This document shows positions 6,220 to 6,265 of a stretch of DNA of 6,265 nt, piece by piece. Under the pieces are notes generated by a model, which was not told the DNA's origin, did not search any database, and saw nothing but the letters and a program-made list of their open reading frames with translations. Origin of the DNA: an uncultured Porphyromonadaceae bacterium (GTDB taxonomy: Bacteria > Bacteroidota > Bacteroidia > Bacteroidales > Muribaculaceae); the NCBI GenBank assembly GCA_947175455.1, contig CAMWMW010000117.1, positions 1-6,265 on the forward strand. The letters run 5' to 3'. A program made the position numbers and the translations under genes. Each line of letters begins with the position of its first letter. The stretch's first letter is position 1.

Positions 6220-6265
6220 CTAATTTTCTCCTTTGTTAAAACGTTGTGACGTATAAATGATTGAC
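6220..6265 (-). other. Possible 3' tail of an upstream minus-strand gene
   Basis: Two minus-strand frames stay open from the window edge. One reads VNHLYVTTF and stops with TAA at 6236-6238. The other reads SIIYTSQRFNKGEN and stops with TAG at 6220-6222, two bases before the DUF4857 start. Either could be the tail of an upstream operon gene, or the stretch could be a 5' leader. No -7 element of the TAnnTTTG type is seen in it. Too little sequence is present to choose. Confidence 0.2.
6227..6234 (-). promoter_or_regulatory. Strong Shine-Dalgarno site of the DUF4857 gene
   Basis: On the minus strand AAAGGAGA lies nine bases before the ATG at 6217, a near-perfect anti-16S match at normal spacing. 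This fixes the start of the DUF4857 gene. It is unusual beside the other genes here, whose starts have A/T-rich leaders without a purine box. Confidence 0.7.

Overview
The window looks like a piece of a Bacteroidales chromosome (phylum Bacteroidota). Four signs support this: a ParB C-terminus overlapping a DUF5683 gene, followed by a LysM-bearing MltD-type transglycosylase; a DUF4857 protein, a family I know mainly from Bacteroides and relatives; a BspA-type leucine-rich-repeat protein with a Bacteroidota-style C-terminal beta-domain; and translation starts with mostly A/T-rich leaders and little Shine-Dalgarno. A gut family such as Muribaculaceae would fit, but the genus cannot be fixed from the sequence alone.

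The left half (1-2679, + strand) is a housekeeping block. It holds the last 45 codons of parB (chromosome partitioning), a DUF5683 envelope protein that overlaps parB by ATGA, and 40 bases later a 571-residue secreted lytic transglycosylase with one SLT domain and two clear LysM domains. A good intrinsic terminator (2750-2784) follows. In the Bacteroides genomes I remember, relA/spoT comes next in this order; here it does not.

The right half (2843-6217, - strand) converges on the first block. In transcription order it holds a DUF4857 protein (407 aa) with a strong ribosome binding site, an eight-helix membrane protein of unknown function (288 aa) 16 bases later, and a secreted BspA-like LRR protein (414 aa) 23 bases after that. 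The spacings suggest one transcript. A second short hairpin (2791-2814) between the converging blocks could end it. The first two genes look like a functional inner-membrane pair, probably continued upstream of the window. The LRR protein may be a passenger or a surface partner.

No tRNA, rRNA, CRISPR array, insertion sequence or clear promoter was seen. The least explained part is the DUF4857 / eight-helix / LRR cluster. Nothing in the sequence alone proves a new system.
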